Shown here in pieces: positions 1 through 8,459 of a DNA stretch of 64,000 bases. The stretch's first letter is position 1. Each line of letters starts with the position of its first letter. The DNA is from Spirochaetota bacterium (GTDB lineage Bacteria; Spirochaetota; Brachyspiria; Brachyspirales; JACRPF01), in NCBI GenBank assembly GCA_016214035.1, contig JACRPF010000005.1, positions 186,001-250,000 on the forward strand, in the 5' to 3' direction. The position numbers and the translations under genes were made by a program. Below the pieces are notes generated by a model. It made no database searches and was not told the origin of the DNA. It worked only from the letters and a program-made list of their open reading frames with translations.

Positions 1-97
1 TAGCACTGATATTATCGTTGAGTACGGCGATGCGTGTCGCTGCGATGGATGCGGATGCAGTTGCCGCAAGTAAGAGTATGACGAGGCATTGTCTCAT
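1..97 (-). CDS. Secreted protein, N-terminal fragment
   Basis: The reading frame runs leftward from an ATG at 95-97 and leaves the window at base 1, so only about 32 residues are visible. They begin MRQCLVILLLAATASASIAA, a typical Sec signal peptide with a hydrophobic core and small residues at the cleavage site, followed by TRIAVLNDNISA. A GGGAG sequence lies upstream as a plausible ribosome-binding site. The mature start (IAVLND) faintly recalls periplasmic CsgG/TolB-like proteins, but the fragment is too short to assign a family. It is exported; its function is unknown. Confidence 0.6.
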   Translation of the reverse strand, partial: MRQCLVILLLAATASASIAATRIAVLNDNISA

Positions 98-133
98 ACG
101 GGCGCTCCCATGATTTCTTGAAACAACTGATAG

Positions 134-153
134 TATACGTAAAAAAACGTATA
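134..153. repeat. Inverted repeat overlapping a leftward promoter
   Basis: TATACGT (134-140) and ACGTATA (147-153) are perfect 7-bp arms around an A-rich 6-bp spacer. The repeat overlaps a TATACT-like -10 on the minus strand (137 down to 132) in front of the secreted-protein gene that starts at 97. It could be an operator for that gene. No regulator is identified. Confidence 0.4.
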
Positions 154-257
154 AACGGGTAATTCTTTTTCTGCAAAAAAGATTGCCGTTTCTGCTGCGT
201 CAGGAATATGGTGTGCGGGCTGATGACGATGCGGATATTCCGTACCGCGCGTGCAGG

Positions 258-1964
258 TTATGACGGTATATGTGTGCGCGGGAGACGTATGATGAACCGC
301 GAACCGCTGCCGACACTGCTCTCGGCTGCTATCGTTCCGCCGTGCCGCTCAACAATCTTTTTGCAGATAGCGAGTCCCACACCGGTGCCGTCAAACTCGT
401 CGCGTCCGTGCAGCCGCTGGAAGATGATGAAGATCTTATCCCGATAGGTTTCATCAAAACCGATGCCGTTGTCTTCAATGGCGATCTCGATGCACGCCTC
501 GTCCGCAAGCCGGGCCGATATGCGAATATGCGGCGGAACGTCCGGCTTTCTGAACTTCACCGCATTCGCGATGATGTTCTGGAACAGCTGGCGCATCTGG
601 CTCCGATCGGCATCTATCTCCGGCAGCGGGAGACGTTCGATGCGGGCATGTGCGGTCTCGATTGCCAGATCGAGCGTCTCAAGCGCATCATCGAGCGCAT
701 CGTCAAGACGCATGTGCTCGAATATCCCGCCGCGTGTGCCCACGCGTGAATATGCGAGCAGATCCGTGATGAGTTTCTGCATGCGCGTCATCGATTGCTG
801 CATACGGTTGATATAGCCGCGGCCTTCCTCCCCGACGGCGTCGCCTGATTTCTTGATGAGCAGATCGCCGAAGGTACGGACCTTACGCAGCGGTTCCTGC
901 AGGTCATGCGATGCGATGTAGGCGAAATCCTGCAGATCGCGGTATGAGCGTTCGAGCTCGGCGGTGTACGCCGCGATACGCTCCTCCGACTGTTTTCGCG
1001 ACGTGATGTCGCGGACGACGACGAGCAGCCGCTCTGCGCCACCGATCACCGTGCACTGCATGCTCGCTTCTATCCAGAAATATCTGCCCGTGCGGTCTTT
1101 CGTCTGCCATTCGAATACCTGAGGGCCTTCGTGGACAGCACGTTGGAACCATCGGGCGGCCTCATCGGCGGTGAACGGGGGGATGTTGCTGGAAAAGTCG
1201 ATTATCGACAGTGTCTGCACATCTTCCGGTGTGCACCGGAACATCTCGCAGAGTTTCCGGTTCGCGTCGATGACTCTGCCCGTATCGATATCCTGGACGA
1301 TGATTGCGTCGTTGACCGACTCAAAGATGGTGCGGAATTTCTGTTCGTTCTCGCTGCTGGTGCGCCCTTTTTCACGGGCTACATCGATTGCCTTGCGGCT
1401 GTTATAGATGACCAGATATGCCATGATGCCGCTGAGGACGACAAAAAGAAAGGCGCCCACCGACACGGTATCATATACGGCGAGACGGTCCGGCGTAACC
1501 CCGGTGCGCATGAAAACGATATATCCTCCCGCCACCAGCACGGATGCGCACGCGATGCCGATGGTCTGCACGGCACGTTCCGCGATGACCGCCGTAAAAA
1601 ACATGACAATCATGAGATTACATGCGTTCTGGGTGATGTCGTAGACGGGGTCGGACGAGAACCTTCCGGTGCCGAGATACAGCGCAATGATGACGTCGAT
1701 GAACACAGCGATGCTTGCGAGGGTGCTGGCGGCGAGATAGCGGCCGCTCATCAGAAGCGCGATATCGATGAGCGCCAGGATGATGATGAAGATGTCGGAG
1801 AATATCGTCGGGGTGGGATGACCCATGAACAGCCAGGAGACGACGAGGTCGACCGCCGGCACCATGGAGCCGATAACGACGGCAATGAGCAGGGTCCGCG
1901 CCTTCTGTTTGACAAGCCAATCGGCGGCGGCATACGGTTTCAGAATCGCAGCGATGAAAGACAT
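258..1964 (-). CDS. Membrane PAS-domain sensor histidine kinase (paralogue 1)
   Basis: This 568-aa inner-membrane kinase has six predicted membrane segments (about residues 23-188) and a PAS domain (about 206-320). A HisKA domain follows with phospho-acceptor His353 in FAYIASHDLQEPL. The HATPase domain has N-box Asn467, a DNGIGFD G1 box and GTGVGLAICKKIVERHGG. The H-box type resembles phytochrome-like kinases. The next gene upstream is a same-length paralogue with the kinase core almost unchanged and a diverged membrane sensor. No response regulator lies nearby, so the partner must be encoded elsewhere. It has its own promoter in the 50-bp gap, ending 6 nt before the ATG. The ligand is unknown. 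Confidence 0.9.
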   Translation of the reverse strand: MSFIAAILKPYAAADWLVKQKARTLLIAVVIGSMVPAVDLVVSWLFMGHPTPTIFSDIFIIILALIDIALLMSGRYLAASTLASIAVFIDVIIALYLGTGRFSSDPVYDITQNACNLMIVMFFTAVIAERAVQTIGIACASVLVAGGYIVFMRTGVTPDRLAVYDTVSVGAFLFVVLSGIMAYLVIYNSRKAIDVAREKGRTSSENEQKFRTIFESVNDAIIVQDIDTGRVIDANRKLCEMFRCTPEDVQTLSIIDFSSNIPPFTADEAARWFQRAVHEGPQVFEWQTKDRTGRYFWIEASMQCTVIGGAERLLVVVRDITSRKQSEERIAAYTAELERSYRDLQDFAYIASHDLQEPLRKVRTFGDLLIKKSGDAVGEEGRGYINRMQQSMTRMQKLITDLLAYSRVGTRGGIFEHMRLDDALDDALETLDLAIETAHARIERLPLPEIDADRSQMRQLFQNIIANAVKFRKPDVPPHIRISARLADEACIEIAIEDNGIGFDETYRDKIFIIFQRLHGRDEFDGTGVGLAICKKIVERHGGTIAAESSVGSGSRFIIRLPRTHIPS

Positions 1965-1970
1965 ACTCTC

Positions 1971-1999
1971 AGCTTATGCAACATTGCGTTTTTAGTCAA
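1971..1999 (-). promoter_or_regulatory. Leaderless-type promoter of histidine kinase 1
   Basis: On the minus strand TTGACT (1999-1994) and TAAGCT (1976-1971) are separated by 17 nt, and the -10 ends 6 nt before the ATG at 1964. The -10 is a poor match to TATAAT, but both hexamers, the spacer length and the distance to ATG are the same at the paralogous kinase. No Shine-Dalgarno sequence is visible. Confidence 0.55.
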
Positions 2000-2014
2000 T
2001 TGCCGCGGACGGCA

Positions 2015-3721
2015 CTATGCATTCGTATGCACGCGCGGCAGACGAATCGTGAATCGGGAGCCGATACCTGCGGTGCTTTCCGCGCTGATGGTGCCGCCGT
2101 GCCGCTCAACGATCTTTTTGCATATTGCCAGTCCCACGCCGGTTCCGCCGAAATCGTCGCGTCCGTGCAGCCGCTGAAATATGACGAATATCTTATCGCG
2201 GTACGTTTCATCGAATCCGATGCCATTGTCTTCAATAGAAATGCTGACGAAGCCGTCATCAGTCTCAACGGCGGTAATGCGAATAACCGGCGGCAGGCCG
2301 GGTTTTCTGAACTTCACCGCGTTCGCGATTATATTCTGGAACAGCTGGCGCATCTGGCTGCGGTCGGCATCTATCATGGGAAGCGGCTGACGTTCGATGC
2401 GGGCATGCGCGTTCTCGATTTCCAGGTCAAGCGTTTCCAGGGCATCATCGAGCGCATCGTCAAGCCTCACGTGCTCGAATATTCCGCCGCGCGTACCGAC
2501 ACGTGAATATGCGAGCAGGTCTATGATGAGCTGCTGCATACGTGTTGTCGACTGCTGCATGCGTGTTACGTAATTCCGCCCCTCGTCACCGACGGTATCG
2601 GCGGTTTTTTTTACGAGCAGATCGCCGAACGTGCGCACTTTGCGGAGCGGCTCCTGAAGGTCATGCGATGCGATGTAGGCGAAGTCCTCAAGATCACGGT
2701 TCGAGCGTTCAAGTTCGGCGGTGTAGGAAGCAATGCGGTCTTCAGCCGTTTTCCGCTGCGAGATGTCACGTACGACCACCAGAAACCGTTTCGCATCACC
2801 GATTTCCGCACAACGCGCGTTGACTTCGACCCAGAACAGATTTCCCAGGCGGTCCCGCGCCCGCCAATCGAAAAGCTGCGGCCCTTCCTCACGGGCGCGC
2901 GTCAGCCATCGGGCCGCTTCGACCGCGGTGTACGGCGGCGTGTTCGCTGAAAACGCGGATATGGAACCGGCAAGTGCTTCTTCACGCGAACAGCGGTACA
3001 TCTCGCACATCTTCCGGTTGACATCGAGGATTGCGCCGGTTTCTACGTCATGCACGAAGATGGCGTCATTCACGGAATCGAATATCATCCTGAACTTCTG
3101 CTCGTTTTCGCGGCTTATCCGTCCTTCACTGTGAGCGACCGCAATCGCTCTGCGGCTGTTGAGGAACAGCAGCGCCGATACAAGCCCGGTGACACCGATG
3201 AACAGCAGCTTGCTGAGCGCGATGGCATCAAACGCGCCCTGTTGTGAAAAAGGGATGCCGGAACGCACCATTGCGATGTAGAAGAACTCAATCAGCATCG
3301 ACAACGCGATGGTGATAATAAGCTGTGCGGTTTTTTCGGCGACGAGTGCGGTGAACACGATGACGAACATGAGGATAATGGCGTTCTGGGCTACTTCATA
3401 GGTGATATCCTGCGCGTATTTTCCCGCGCTCAGGAACCGGGAAAAAAACAGGCCGACGATAATGGCGAGGATGGCAGCGGAACTTGCGGCGGTATATTTT
3501 CCGCGAATAAGAAGGACAACGCTGATCCCCGCCATGAGGATAAGCAGGAGATCGGAATATACGGTGAACGCGATACGGCCGAGCATGAGCGAGGTCACCG
3601 TCCCGTCGATGATAGGTACCGTGATGCCGATGGCTATGAATATCAGGAGCGTGCGGGCTTTTTGTTTGATCAGCCAATCGACCGCATCGTATTTACGGAG
3701 TATCGTTCCGATGAGTGACAT
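2015..3721 (-). CDS. Membrane PAS-domain sensor histidine kinase (paralogue 2)
   Basis: This 568-aa tandem paralogue of the kinase at 258-1964 has the same architecture: six N-terminal membrane segments, a PAS domain (about 206-320), His353 in ASHDLQEPLRKV and a HATPase domain with DNGIGFDE and GTGVGLAICKK. The C-terminal kinase halves are nearly identical. The membrane half differs clearly, so the pair is an old duplication with sensor divergence rather than an assembly artefact. The two may phosphorylate the same regulator in response to different signals. No response regulator is adjacent. Confidence 0.9.
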   Translation of the reverse strand: MSLIGTILRKYDAVDWLIKQKARTLLIFIAIGITVPIIDGTVTSLMLGRIAFTVYSDLLLILMAGISVVLLIRGKYTAASSAAILAIIVGLFFSRFLSAGKYAQDITYEVAQNAIILMFVIVFTALVAEKTAQLIITIALSMLIEFFYIAMVRSGIPFSQQGAFDAIALSKLLFIGVTGLVSALLFLNSRRAIAVAHSEGRISRENEQKFRMIFDSVNDAIFVHDVETGAILDVNRKMCEMYRCSREEALAGSISAFSANTPPYTAVEAARWLTRAREEGPQLFDWRARDRLGNLFWVEVNARCAEIGDAKRFLVVVRDISQRKTAEDRIASYTAELERSNRDLEDFAYIASHDLQEPLRKVRTFGDLLVKKTADTVGDEGRNYVTRMQQSTTRMQQLIIDLLAYSRVGTRGGIFEHVRLDDALDDALETLDLEIENAHARIERQPLPMIDADRSQMRQLFQNIIANAVKFRKPGLPPVIRITAVETDDGFVSISIEDNGIGFDETYRDKIFVIFQRLHGRDDFGGTGVGLAICKKIVERHGGTISAESTAGIGSRFTIRLPRVHTNA

Positions 3722-3727
3722 ACGTTA

Positions 3728-3756
3728 AGCTTATGTAACTACACGGTTTTAGTCAA
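3728..3756 (-). promoter_or_regulatory. Leaderless-type promoter of histidine kinase 2
   Basis: On the minus strand TTGACT (3756-3751), a 17-nt spacer and TAAGCT (3733-3728) are followed by 6 nt and the ATG at 3721. This copies the layout in front of kinase 1, including the AAAA run after the -35, so the promoter was duplicated with the gene and kept. Confidence 0.55.
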
Positions 3757-3784
3757 CATACGCCGGAACCGCAGCGGATGCATG

Positions 3785-4447
3785 CTATACGAGCCCGTTT
3801 TTCCGAAGGTCTGCGGCACCGGCTACGGCATGCAGGCTGCCGTTCCTGAGCATGGTAAGCGCAGACGTGATATTCATGATATTCCTGTAGTGATGATCGG
3901 TGATGATGAATCCCTTTTTCTTACGGTTTTCCATTATCGCTGCACTGATAATCCCCTGATATATCGGGTCAATACCCGCAAACGGTTCATCTAGCAGCAG
4001 AAACTGTGCGCGTGAATACATGAGCAGCAGGACTTCAAAATACTTTTTTTCGCCGCCGGAAAGCATGCCGAACCGCTGACGCCACAGCGGACGTATCCGT
4101 TCGTCATCTTTCATCGTGTCTGAAGCGGAACGCGCCAGAAATATACCGGCGATGGCGCTCAGGCGTTCGTTCTCGGGGATGAAGTGTTCCTGCGGACAAT
4201 AGGCGATGAGCCCTGAGCGGAACGGCAGTTCATGGAACGTCCTGTTGATGAGCACATGTTTATCCGCCCCTGCAAGAGTTCCGAATATTGCTTTAAGCAG
4301 CGTGCTTTTTCCCGAACCGTTCCTGCCGAGTATGCCGATCACATCGCCGGTAGAGCATTTTAAATAGATGCCGCTGAGCAGTTTTGTACCCTCGATCGTA
4401 TACGATAAACCGCTGACCTCAAGCGTTCCCGTTTCAGGCGCGGTCAT
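3785..4447 (-). CDS. ABC transporter ATP-binding protein
   Basis: This is a single nucleotide-binding domain of about 220 aa with Walker A GRNGSGKST (about residues 41-49), signature LSGGEKKYFE, Walker B FLLLDEP and the switch His in ITDHHYRN. I chose the ATG at 4447 because it overlaps the TGA of the upstream gene as ATGA. The longer upstream frame would run deep into that gene. It would power an inner-membrane exporter or importer. The only candidate membrane partner in the operon is the 113-aa protein encoded just upstream, which is small for a permease. The substrate is unknown. Confidence 0.85.
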   Translation of the reverse strand: MTAPETGTLEVSGLSYTIEGTKLLSGIYLKCSTGDVIGILGRNGSGKSTLLKAIFGTLAGADKHVLINRTFHELPFRSGLIAYCPQEHFIPENERLSAIAGIFLARSASDTMKDDERIRPLWRQRFGMLSGGEKKYFEVLLLMYSRAQFLLLDEPFAGIDPIYQGIISAAIMENRKKKGFIITDHHYRNIMNITSALTMLRNGSLHAVAGAADLRKNGLV

Positions 4448-4785
4448 CTGACGTACGCCAGTATGATCAGGGTCGGAATCGCCATTGCCGCATGCATCAT
4501 ATAGGCGAAGACATACAGCCGTATGCGTCCGCATCCGGAATTTTCGAACAGTATGCGCGTGGTGCGTATGAAGAATTCATGCAGCAGAACACCGCCGATA
4601 AATCCGATGGACATGATGACAATCGCCGCCGTATGTACGATGCGAACCACGATTCCGGTGATGCCCGCGTGTGCGGCATCGCCAGTGATGGTACATGGCA
4701 GAAGGAGCGGTATAAAAAGCAGTGTTGCGATGAGCGAATACCGCGTAACGCGCACGGCATGATAACAGTATATTTTTATGTTCAT
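4444..4785 (-). CDS. Small membrane protein, ABC-associated
   Basis: A 113-aa hydrophobic protein with about three membrane segments (roughly residues 15-35, 42-65 and 90-110). I do not recognise a family. Its start overlaps the thioesterase stop as ATGA, and its stop overlaps the ABC ATPase start in the same way, so the three products should be made in fixed proportion. The context suggests a membrane partner of the ATPase. This is inference from gene order, and at 113 aa it would have to oligomerise or work with another permease. Confidence 0.7.
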   Translation of the reverse strand: MNIKIYCYHAVRVTRYSLIATLLFIPLLLPCTITGDAAHAGITGIVVRIVHTAAIVIMSIGFIGGVLLHEFFIRTTRILFENSGCGRIRLYVFAYMMHAAMAIPTLIILAYVR

Positions 4786-5528
4786 TGTGCCGCGCGCGGC
4801 CAGAAATCGGTTCGCGAACGGAACACCGCTTTCGTGCCGTTGTACGCCTCGATGCCGTAGGCTTCATCGGACAGGCGCATGCGCCGCACGGTTATTGAAT
4901 CTTTCCATACCGCTTCGGCAAGATAATTGATCTCGAATGTCTTCGCTTCGTGCGTACCGAACAGCGTCTGCGGCATCGCGTTGAACGACCAGTCGATGTA
5001 CCGCGCGTTGTTCACGTGTCCGTTCAAGTCCATGTCGGCGTACTGCGCGGTGACGGTTTCTTCATATTCAGACGTGCCGTTTATGGCGAGTGCTGCCGGA
5101 GAACGGTCGACGGCGTGCGTGTCCGGGTCGCAGACAAAGTTCGAGAGCATCGATTCAAGGCGCTTCGGACGGCGGCTTTTCAAGTCAATCAGTATCCATG
5201 CGCTCGATGCGCCGATGACCGGTGCGCCGGTGCTGTCCACGATGAGAAAGTCGCGCAGGGCGAATAGGCGGTCAACGCCTTTCGGCCAGGTGCGTACGGT
5301 GACCGTTTCGCCCCATGACGGATAGCGGGTGATATTGATATACATCCGCGACAGCACCCACACCTCGCCGCGCTCCTGCAGCGCTTCAAAGCCGACGCCG
5401 CGTTTCTCGATATGCGCTGCAGCGGTCTCCTCGAAGAGTCCTGCGACCATAGACAGGCGTATATTGCCCGCCGTATCAGTATGATTCCATCGTATGGTGT
5501 TCTGTTCTTCGTATGCCGCCGGGTTCAT
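4782..5528 (-). CDS. Acyl-ACP thioesterase family protein
   Basis: About 248 aa with two hot-dog domains. The N-terminal domain carries FEETAAAHIEKRG and the C-terminal domain carries ADMDLNGHVNNARYIDW, the Asp/Asn/His region conserved in FatA/FatB-type thioesterases, which release fatty acids from acyl carrier protein in the cytosol. An upstream in-frame GTG at 5606 would add 26 residues. I prefer the ATG at 5528 because homology begins there and GGAG precedes it. It leads a coupled three-gene operon with a small membrane protein and an ABC ATPase, so the released acid or its product might be exported. That link is inference. Confidence 0.85.
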   Translation of the reverse strand: MNPAAYEEQNTIRWNHTDTAGNIRLSMVAGLFEETAAAHIEKRGVGFEALQERGEVWVLSRMYINITRYPSWGETVTVRTWPKGVDRLFALRDFLIVDSTGAPVIGASSAWILIDLKSRRPKRLESMLSNFVCDPDTHAVDRSPAALAINGTSEYEETVTAQYADMDLNGHVNNARYIDWSFNAMPQTLFGTHEAKTFEINYLAEAVWKDSITVRRMRLSDEAYGIEAYNGTKAVFRSRTDFWPRAAQ

Positions 5529-5666
5529 GTTGGTGTGCGCTCCGTAATTATGTATGGCGTCATAATACAGGTGCAGGCCGGAGCTGTCAACATCAGCGGC
5601 ATTCACAATGGAGCTGCCGGACAGAATATGGAATTATCGGCCACACATATTCCGCCGAAGCGAAGC

Positions 5667-5694
5667 TTGCATACGGGTATACCGCTGATATAAT
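5667..5694 (+). promoter_or_regulatory. Leaderless-type promoter of AraC regulator
   Basis: TTGCAT (5667-5672), a 16-nt spacer and a perfect TATAAT (5689-5694) are followed by 6 nt and the ATG at 5701. Transcription should start at or next to the A of the ATG. No Shine-Dalgarno sequence is present. The same TTGCAT-to-ATG distance of 34 nt recurs at 39685 and 56371. Confidence 0.6.
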
Positions 5695-5700
5695 CTACTT

Positions 5701-6444
5701 ATGCAAATGTGTTCGTTCTTCATTAACCGCATTGCGACATCGGTTCGCTGTCCCGAACACCGGCATCCGTTCTATGAGATCGTCTATATGTGCGACCGCG
5801 GCGGCTATATCGAGATCAATGGCAGGCGTTATGAATACAGACACGGAGACATCGTCGTGCATCCGCCGGAGCAGGCGCATATCGCTTTCAACAAGGCAGC
5901 GGGAGAACACCACTGTCTCGGCGTTGCGGGCAAAGAGATTGCGCTCCCGTTCGGTATCGTTCATGCCGACGAGACGCTCGCGAACGCGTTTGCCGCCATT
6001 GCCGGCGAGATGAACCGCCGCGATCGTTATCACGCGTTCATCATCGACGCGCTCGCATCGCAGATCATATGGACACTGAAACGCAGACTCGACACGGGCG
6101 CTCTGCCGGAAGGTACTTCCGCATCGGAAAAGATCGCATCGGTGAAGGAGATCATCGACCGCGACTACGGCAGCATGGACATAACGCTCGATATGCTCTC
6201 GGAGAAAGTGTTACTCGACAAGGACTACATCCGGCATCTCTTCAAGAAGGAATACGGCACATCGCCGATACGCTATCTTATCGGAAAAAAGATCGAGCAC
6301 TCAAAGACGCTCCTCGCCAACCGCGGCATGAAAGTGAACGAGATCGCCGCTGCAACGGGATTTGAGGACGAATACTATTTCTCACGCGTGTTCAAGAAAG
6401 TCACGGGAAAAACTCCCACGCAGTTCAGGAAAGCCATTTTGTGA
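5701..6444 (+). CDS. AraC-family regulator with N-terminal cupin
   Basis: A 247-aa regulator. The N-terminal sensing domain is cupin-like (HPFYEIVYMCDRGGYIEING, then HGDIVVHPPEQAH, about residues 20-65). The C-terminal part has two helix-turn-helix motifs (about 150-245) ending GFEDEYYFSRVFKKVTGKTP. It lies upstream of, and on the same strand as, a dehydrogenase/isomerase pair, which it plausibly controls. It is divergent from the thioesterase operon. The ATG sits 6 nt after a perfect TATAAT, so the message is probably leaderless. Confidence 0.9.
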   Translation: MQMCSFFINRIATSVRCPEHRHPFYEIVYMCDRGGYIEINGRRYEYRHGDIVVHPPEQAHIAFNKAAGEHHCLGVAGKEIALPFGIVHADETLANAFAAIAGEMNRRDRYHAFIIDALASQIIWTLKRRLDTGALPEGTSASEKIASVKEIIDRDYGSMDITLDMLSEKVLLDKDYIRHLFKKEYGTSPIRYLIGKKIEHSKTLLANRGMKVNEIAAATGFEDEYYFSRVFKKVTGKTPTQFRKAIL

Positions 6445-6465
6445 AGGTTATTCCCGTTTTGTCCA

Positions 6466-6494
6466 TTGTTTTACACTGAGGCTCATCGTACTAT
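6466..6494 (+). promoter_or_regulatory. Promoter of the dehydrogenase-isomerase operon
   Basis: TTGTTT (6466-6471), a 17-nt spacer and TACTAT (6489-6494) precede a leader with AAAGGAG before the ATG at 6539. The same pair of hexamers with the same spacing lies in front of the XRE-cupin gene at 52422-52450. Confidence 0.5.
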
Positions 6495-6538
6495 ATGGCT
6501 ACTGACGGGACAGATTATCCCGATAAAGGAGCACGAGT

Positions 6539-7528
6539 ATGGCAACAAGAGTCGTTTTTACCGGAAAATCAGAAGGACATATTGAGGAATTCACGCCCCC
6601 CAAGCCCGGCGCGGGACAGGTGGGCATTGCAACGCAATATTCGCTCATGAGTACGGGCACGGAGAATATCGTTTTCAACCGCCTGTTCGAGCCGGGTTCG
6701 CACTGGGATCGGTGGGTGAAATATCCGTTCTTCCCCGGGTATGCCAATGTGGGCGTCGTCGACGCGGTGGGCGAGGGCGTGACGAACCTTAAAAAAGGCG
6801 ATGTCGTCGTCACCCGTTCAAATCATGCGTCGTATGTCACCGCCGATACCGGCAGATGTACGGTGCTTCCCGACGCCAGCATCGACCGCAAGGAAGCGGC
6901 GTGGTTCGCGCTCGCGAAAATATGCGCGATGGGTGTACGCGCGGCACAGTACGGACTTGCCGACAGCGTGCTCGTCATCGGCGCGGGTCCCATCGGCCAG
7001 ATGTCGGTGCGCTGGGCGCATGCACTCGGCGCTGAGACCATCATCGCCGTCGACCTCGTGAAAAGCCGACTCGACTTCGCGCAGAAAGGCGGAGCGCATC
7101 ATGTGTTTGATAAACCGGTCACCGACTGCGCCGCCGAGATAAAAGCGCTCACCAACGGCGAAGGGCCGCGCATTGTCATTGATTCCACCGGCAACGAAAA
7201 GGTGTTCGCATCCGCGCTCGGTGTTGTCCGGAAATACGGGCGTGTCGTCATCCTCGGCGATACGGGGACGCCGTCTGCGCAGCATCTCACCGCCGATGTC
7301 ATCACGCGGGGCATCACCATCGTCGGCGCACACGACGGACACGAAGACCCAACATGGAATACGCCGATAATACTGCGCTTCTTTTTCAATCTGCTCCGCA
7401 CAAAGCGTTTTGATCTCTCCGGGCTCATCACGCATGAGTTTGCCGCCAAAGACGCCATGAAGGGCTATGAAGTGGCGAACACCAAACGCAATGAGACTAT
7501 GGGCATTCTATTCGATTGGACGAAATAG
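6539..7528 (+). CDS. Zinc-type alcohol/polyol dehydrogenase-like oxidoreductase
   Basis: A 329-aa medium-chain dehydrogenase/reductase. The N-terminal GroES-like half (about 1-130) is followed by a Rossmann domain with VLVIGAGPIGQMSVRWAHAL (about residues 142-161). A ribose-binding Asp follows at AVDLVKSR. The usual structural-zinc cysteine cluster is absent. MDR relatives of this kind oxidise sugars, sugar alcohols or related compounds with NAD(P). The start has the SD AAAGGAG. The isomerase-like gene follows after 34 bp with its own SD, so they form an operon. The substrate is not determinable here. Confidence 0.8.
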   Translation: MATRVVFTGKSEGHIEEFTPPKPGAGQVGIATQYSLMSTGTENIVFNRLFEPGSHWDRWVKYPFFPGYANVGVVDAVGEGVTNLKKGDVVVTRSNHASYVTADTGRCTVLPDASIDRKEAAWFALAKICAMGVRAAQYGLADSVLVIGAGPIGQMSVRWAHALGAETIIAVDLVKSRLDFAQKGGAHHVFDKPVTDCAAEIKALTNGEGPRIVIDSTGNEKVFASALGVVRKYGRVVILGDTGTPSAQHLTADVITRGITIVGAHDGHEDPTWNTPIILRFFFNLLRTKRFDLSGLITHEFAAKDAMKGYEVANTKRNETMGILFDWTK

Positions 7529-7562
7529 CCGAACGGATATTTTAGACAGTTAAGGAGCCGTT

Positions 7563-8324
7563 ATGTTTCACTATTCACCGTGTCTTGATATTTTTTTCCC
7601 TGAACTGCCGTTCCCGGAACGCATTAAAAAGGTCGCGGCGCTGGGTTACGAGTACTTCGAATTCTGGTCGTGGTGGAACAAGGATATTGCCGCTGTTGAG
7701 AAGGCCATGAAAGAAAGTGATATGCAGGCCGTCGGATTCTGCACGAAGATGATATCGCTCGTCGATGCATCCAAACGTGCCGAATATCTTGCCGGACTTA
7801 AAGAGACGATCGATGTCGCCAAACGGCTCGGCACGCGCGGCATCATATCGCAGGTGGGTAACGAGCTTGCCGGCGTATCCCGCGACGAGCAGAAGCGTTC
7901 GCTCATCGACGGACTCAAAGCCGCCGCACCGCTCCTTGAAGCTGCCGGCATGACGCTTCTGGTTGAACCGCTCAATATCCGCTACGACCACAAGGGATAT
8001 TTTTTATCATGTTCCGACGAGGCCGCTGAAATAATTACTGCGGCCGGATCGAAGTCGGTGAAGATGCTTTTCGATATCTATCATCAGCAGATAACCGAGG
8101 GCGACCTCATCAATAATATCAAAAAATATCTGCCGCTGATCGGGCATTTTCATATCGCCGATCACCCGGGACGCCATGAGCTGGGCACCGGCGAGATCAA
8201 TTATCAGAATGTGCTGTCGATGATACAGAAGTCGGATTACAACGGCGCCGTCGGCATTGAGCTTTTCCCGATTGATAAACAGGGACATGAAAAGGCGCTG
8301 AAGGTTTCATCGCTGAAAGTGTAG
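7563..8324 (+). CDS. Hydroxypyruvate isomerase-like TIM-barrel protein
   Basis: A 253-aa xylose-isomerase-like TIM barrel. Likely metal and catalytic residues sit in LLVEPLNIR (Glu), KMLFDIYHQQITEGD (Asp, His), HFHIADHPGRHELGTGEINY and VGIELFP (Glu), in the order seen in Hyi/IolE/IolI-type enzymes. These proteins interconvert hydroxypyruvate and tartronate semialdehyde, or epimerise sugars and inosose. Cotranscription with an MDR dehydrogenase points to a sugar or sugar-acid pathway. The TAAGGAG SD supports the start. The resemblance to Hyi is good, but the exact substrate is open. Confidence 0.8.
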   Translation: MFHYSPCLDIFFPELPFPERIKKVAALGYEYFEFWSWWNKDIAAVEKAMKESDMQAVGFCTKMISLVDASKRAEYLAGLKETIDVAKRLGTRGIISQVGNELAGVSRDEQKRSLIDGLKAAAPLLEAAGMTLLVEPLNIRYDHKGYFLSCSDEAAEIITAAGSKSVKMLFDIYHQQITEGDLINNIKKYLPLIGHFHIADHPGRHELGTGEINYQNVLSMIQKSDYNGAVGIELFPIDKQGHEKALKVSSLKV

Positions 8325-8459
8325 AAGACTATATCATTATCACATGACTTCTGGTCGGGGATGGTCTACTTCGAAGCTGCATGTTTCGGGTAAAAAGCCG
8401 GAGAGCCGTCATTGCTGCATATCAGACGGCCCGTTTCTGATAGTACAAGCATGATTTCA

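Noticed and set aside
1131-2177. 348-aa plus-strand open frame across the kinases
   Set aside because: It is antisense to kinase 1, has low-complexity Asp/His/Arg-rich composition and no family motif, and results from GC-rich codon use in the real gene.
258-3721. Assembly duplication of the two kinases
   Set aside because: The N-terminal halves differ throughout, so the copies are real paralogues.
8405-8430. Terminator between convergent genes (GCCGTC/GACGGC)
   Set aside because: It is a six-base stem with a 14-nt loop and no U-run, too weak to list as a feature.
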